Assembly: GCF_014217805.1 (NCBI RefSeq)
Contig: NZ_CP055156.1
Span: 5,834,585 to 5,898,584, forward strand
Origin: Adhaeribacter swui
Lineage (GTDB): Bacteria; Bacteroidota; Bacteroidia; Cytophagales; Hymenobacteraceae
Length of the DNA stretch: 64,000 nt
Direction: 5' to 3'
Of the stretch, positions 61,774 through 64,000 are shown piece by piece. Each line of letters begins with the position of its first letter. The first letter of the stretch is position 1. Made by a program: the position numbers and the translations under genes. The notes beneath the pieces were generated by a model that saw nothing but the letters and a program-made list of their open reading frames with translations, made no database searches and was not told where the DNA came from.

Positions 61774-63021
61774 ATGCATTTACATTTTATATACGTACTC
61801 GTGGCACTCCTTATTTGTACGGGGCCCAATACCAGCAACAAGGCAATTGCCCAAAACCGCCAGAAGAAAGCGGTATTTATTATTGTGGATGGTATTTCGG
61901 CGGATGTGCTGGAAAAACAAAACACCCCTAATCTAAATAAAATTGCGGCTTTGGGCGGCTACACCCGAGCCTACGTGGGTGGCCAACGAGGCGGCTATTC
62001 CGAAACGCCTACTATATCCGCCGTAGGTTATAATAGTTTACTAACCGGCACCTGGGTAAACAAACATAATGTTTGGGACAATGAAATTTCGGCTCCTAAC
62101 TACTATTATCCTACTATTTTCCGGTTATTCAAAACGCAGTACCCCGAGAAAAAGACCGCTGTTTATTCTACCTGGCTCGATAACCGCACTAAATTAATCG
62201 GCGAAGGCTTGCCCCAAACGCGAAATTTGCAATTAGATTATCACATCGATGGCTTTGAGCTGGATACAATTCAATTTCCGCACGATAAAGAACACAACTA
62301 CATCCACCAGATTGATGAACATGTAGCCAACGAAGCCGCCCGTTATATTCGCGCTGAAGCCCCGGACTTATCCTGGGTGTACCTGGAGTATCCCGACGAT
62401 ATGGGCCACCGCTACGGCGACGATGAAAAATTATACCAGGCTGTTGAAATAGCCGATAACCAGATCGGGCGCATTTGGCAGGCCATTGAACACCGCCAGC
62501 AAAACTACCCCGAAGATTGGCTCATCGTAATTACCACCGACCACGGCCGCGATGCCCAGGGCAAGCACCACGGCGGGCAATCAGACCGCGAACGTACCAC
62601 CTGGATCACCACCAACGCCAAAGATTTAAACGCGCACTTTAAGCAGCAACCCGGTATTGTAGATATTATGCCTAGCCTGGCCCGTTTTTTAAAAATTTCT
62701 ATTCCCCAACAAAATGAAATGGAAGTAGATGGCGTCTCTTTTATTGGTAATGTTTCTATTGTCAAACCCACTGCTTCAGTGCAAAATAATAAACTGGATA
62801 TAAGCTGGCAGATTTTGGACCCAAAGGGAGATGTTAAAATTTGGGTAAGCACCACTAACAACTATAAAACCGGGGGCCAAGATGAATATAAGCTTATGAA
62901 AACAGTTCGCGTAAAAGACCAGAAAGCCACCATTAACTTAACTTCTAGGCCATCTAATTTTTACAAAATAGTACTGGAAGCCCCGTATAACATAGCTAAT
63001 ACCTGGCTGATAGTTAAATAA
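61774..63021 (+). CDS. Exported NPP-type alkaline phosphatase-superfamily phosphodiesterase
   Basis: A 415-residue exported enzyme. The N-terminus is a Sec signal (FIYVLVALLICTG; cleavage probably after AIAQ). Metal site 1 starts VFIIVDGISADVL. The nucleophile is the Thr in SETPTISAVGYNSLLTG, placing it in the nucleotide pyrophosphatase/phosphodiesterase group rather than the Ser-type alkaline phosphatases. Later metal ligands are in LEYPDDMGHRYGDD and VITTDHGRDAQGKHHGG. The last about 80 residues are a beta domain (fibronectin-like) without a sorting motif. Substrate: a nucleotide or lipid-derived phosphodiester; alternatives cannot be separated by sequence. Confidence 0.9.
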   Translation: MHLHFIYVLVALLICTGPNTSNKAIAQNRQKKAVFIIVDGISADVLEKQNTPNLNKIAALGGYTRAYVGGQRGGYSETPTISAVGYNSLLTGTWVNKHNVWDNEISAPNYYYPTIFRLFKTQYPEKKTAVYSTWLDNRTKLIGEGLPQTRNLQLDYHIDGFELDTIQFPHDKEHNYIHQIDEHVANEAARYIRAEAPDLSWVYLEYPDDMGHRYGDDEKLYQAVEIADNQIGRIWQAIEHRQQNYPEDWLIVITTDHGRDAQGKHHGGQSDRERTTWITTNAKDLNAHFKQQPGIVDIMPSLARFLKISIPQQNEMEVDGVSFIGNVSIVKPTASVQNNKLDISWQILDPKGDVKIWVSTTNNYKTGGQDEYKLMKTVRVKDQKATINLTSRPSNFYKIVLEAPYNIANTWLIVK

Positions 63022-63052
63022 CTTAGTGATTACAAGCCAATACCAAACTATA

Positions 63053-63093
63053 AAACCAAGAACGCCGGTATTAAGTACCGGCGTTCTTGGTTT
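63053..63093. terminator. Bidirectional terminator between convergent genes
   Basis: AAACCAAGAACGCCGGTA (63053-63070) pairs with all 18 bases of TACCGGCGTTCTTGGTTT (63076-63093) around a 5-base loop (TTAAG). It lies 32 bases after the NPP-type gene and 38 bases beyond the stop of the minus-strand STAS-like gene. Confidence 0.85.
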
Positions 63094-63130
63094 GTAACTA
63101 CAGGTTAGTTACTAATTTTAAAAATTAGTT

Positions 63131-63580
63131 TTAACAAACAGACTTTAACCATTCTTTAGCAACTGGTAATGATTGAAACGTACTAATTTGATTTTTAATG
63201 GCCAGACTAGTAGCTTCTAATGTTTGTTCGGTAGAGTATTGGCTGTACGGGTTAGGAGATTGAATCCAGGCCAAATAATTTAAGCCGGCCTCCGTAAGTT
63301 GCGGTAATAACTCGTCGGCCACATAATAACAGGCATCCAGCCACGGGCCTTTCACCTGGTGGTTATTATTTAAAATTTTACTGCAGTTTTTTTCTTTCAA
63401 AAAACCTAAAATTTTCTGACTCCCCTGTTGTATGGTATGTAAGTTTTGCGAACCTATCCAATCCACATAAATCCACTGATGCTCAGCATCATACCAAATC
63501 TCAACGTAATCAGAACAAAACAACAAATCTTTCGGTACCCGGGCGTTACTTCCTCGAATAGTATCCATTAAAACAACCAT
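63131..63580 (-). CDS. Small STAS/SpoIIAA-like hypothetical protein
   Basis: A 149-residue soluble protein; the ATG at 63568 (Met5) is an alternative start. Alternating strands and helices (YVEIWYDAEHQWIYVDWIG, HTIQQGSQKILGFLKEKNCS, ILNNNHQVKGPWLDACYYVA, LNYLAWIQSP) and a final helix SLPVAKEWLKS match the layout of the protein at 11120-11560. Related proteins are common, uncharacterised and often present in several copies in Bacteroidota, to my knowledge. The family is tentatively STAS/SpoIIAA-like; the role is unknown. Monocistronic. Confidence 0.68.
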   Translation of the reverse strand: MVVLMDTIRGSNARVPKDLLFCSDYVEIWYDAEHQWIYVDWIGSQNLHTIQQGSQKILGFLKEKNCSKILNNNHQVKGPWLDACYYVADELLPQLTEAGLNYLAWIQSPNPYSQYSTEQTLEATSLAIKNQISTFQSLPVAKEWLKSVC

Positions 63581-63879
63581 AAGCGTAGATTTAGAGCGTC
63601 GTAATTAGTTCATTATAAGTATTAATACTGTAAATATAAATTATTTGTTCTAATTAAACCACAATTTTTCTACGAAAAAGCCTAATAACTCATCCGTAAT
63701 TATGCGCTTCAGTATTTTTCACATATTATTTTTTTATTTTTCTAAGGAAATCAGTAAAACAATAAACGTAATTCATTAAAAGTTAGATTTTTAAAAAAGC
63801 AAAGTTTAGAGATCTAGAATCAGGCTTATCTTGCTTCATCACTGGTATGCAACTACTACTAAATGTTGTATCGAAAAAC
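63581..63879. other. Intergenic region
   Basis: AT-rich DNA between the STAS-like gene and the terminator of the rightmost gene. No gene or consensus promoter was seen. Confidence 0.35.
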
Positions 63880-63922
63880 AAAAAATCCCCATTCTTGCTG
63901 TTAGCAAGAATGGGGATTTTTT
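63880..63922 (-). terminator. Perfect 20-bp-stem terminator for the gene at the right edge
   Basis: AAAAAATCCCCATTCTTGCT (63880-63899) pairs with all 20 bases of AGCAAGAATGGGGATTTTTT (63903-63922) around a 3-base loop (GTT). It lies 23 bases beyond the stop of the partial minus-strand gene. Confidence 0.88.
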
Positions 63923-63944
63923 AAATTTTTAAAATTTTAAATAA

Positions 63945-64000
63945 TTATTGCTGCAGAATAACTTTTTGCTGATAGCTTTTACCAGCGGTTGTTACCCGCA
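63945..64000 (-). CDS. C-terminal end of a T9SS-sorted protein (partial)
   Basis: The minus strand entering from the right edge is open for 17 codons ending RVTTAGKSYQQKVILQQ and a TAA at 63945-63947. This is the last strand of a type IX secretion sorting domain (G-x-Y-x-x-K-V-x-L pattern), like the end of the protease at 34357-37170. The rest of the protein lies outside the window. Confidence 0.7.
   Translation of the reverse strand, partial: RVTTAGKSYQQKVILQQ

Noticed and set aside
1-64000. tRNA, rRNA or integrase-linked island
   Set aside because: No cloverleaf-like segment, rRNA sequence, attachment repeat or integrase was found by reading both strands.

Overview
The window reads as chromosome from an aerobic Bacteroidota, most likely Cytophagales/Hymenobacteraceae (Adhaeribacter-like; this placement is inferred from gene content only). 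Supporting signs are two SusC/SusD pairs, a FecI/FecR-type sigma/anti-sigma pair feeding a SusC with an STN domain, type IX secretion (T9SS) C-terminal domains, exported sulfatases and peptidases, and AT-rich gaps that repeatedly contain TTTAAAATTTTTAAA-like blocks. No rRNA, tRNA, CRISPR array, integrase, transposase or phage gene was seen.

Layout. 1-5833: an exported RraA-like protein (cut by the left edge) and a SusC/SusD operon, all on the minus strand. 6481-11560: a small acidic protein, phosphoglucomutase, a methyltransferase, a DUF2071 protein and a small STAS-like protein. 11904-17181: a mutagenesis/abasic-site module with a DnaE2-like polymerase and an active-looking DinB in one operon, a divergent XRE regulator, and a SRAP (YedK/HMCES-type) protein ending in a beta-clamp-binding-like motif. 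17472-23215: an alginate-lyase-like lipoprotein, a three-gene membrane-protein cluster and an orphan PAS histidine kinase, followed by a MITE-like inverted-repeat element. 24045-31285: an ECF sigma factor coupled to a membrane TPR protein, then an exported M48-type zinc protease with TPRs, divergent from a large exported TPR-CHAT (caspase-like) protease. 31655-42486: an S15 hydrolase, a T9SS-exported subtilisin/sedolisin-like protease, a glycerophosphodiesterase and two sulfatases. Two diverged inverted copies of a non-coding repeat lie at 33695-34231, and a piece of the same family lies at 59711-59763.

43008-57024 is a coherent uptake and oxidation locus: ECF sigma, FecR, STN-SusC, SusD, a lipoprotein combining PQQ-type sugar dehydrogenase, PKD, cytochrome c and CBM-like domains, an NHS-type permease and two Gfo/Idh/MocA oxidoreductases. 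The likely flow is outer-membrane capture, periplasmic oxidation, import, then cytoplasmic NAD(P)-linked steps; the substrate is unknown. 57606-63021 holds a probable bifunctional ornithine-lipid synthase (OlsF type), a calcineurin-like phosphoesterase and an NPP-type phosphodiesterase, which together suggest phosphate economy. The right edge has a second STAS-like protein and the last 17 codons of a T9SS-sorted protein.

The items most worth follow-up are the exported CHAT/M48 protease pair beside a sigma/TPR regulator, the DinB-DnaE-XRE-SRAP module with its operator palindromes and the SRAP clamp motif, and the dispersed non-coding repeat families.
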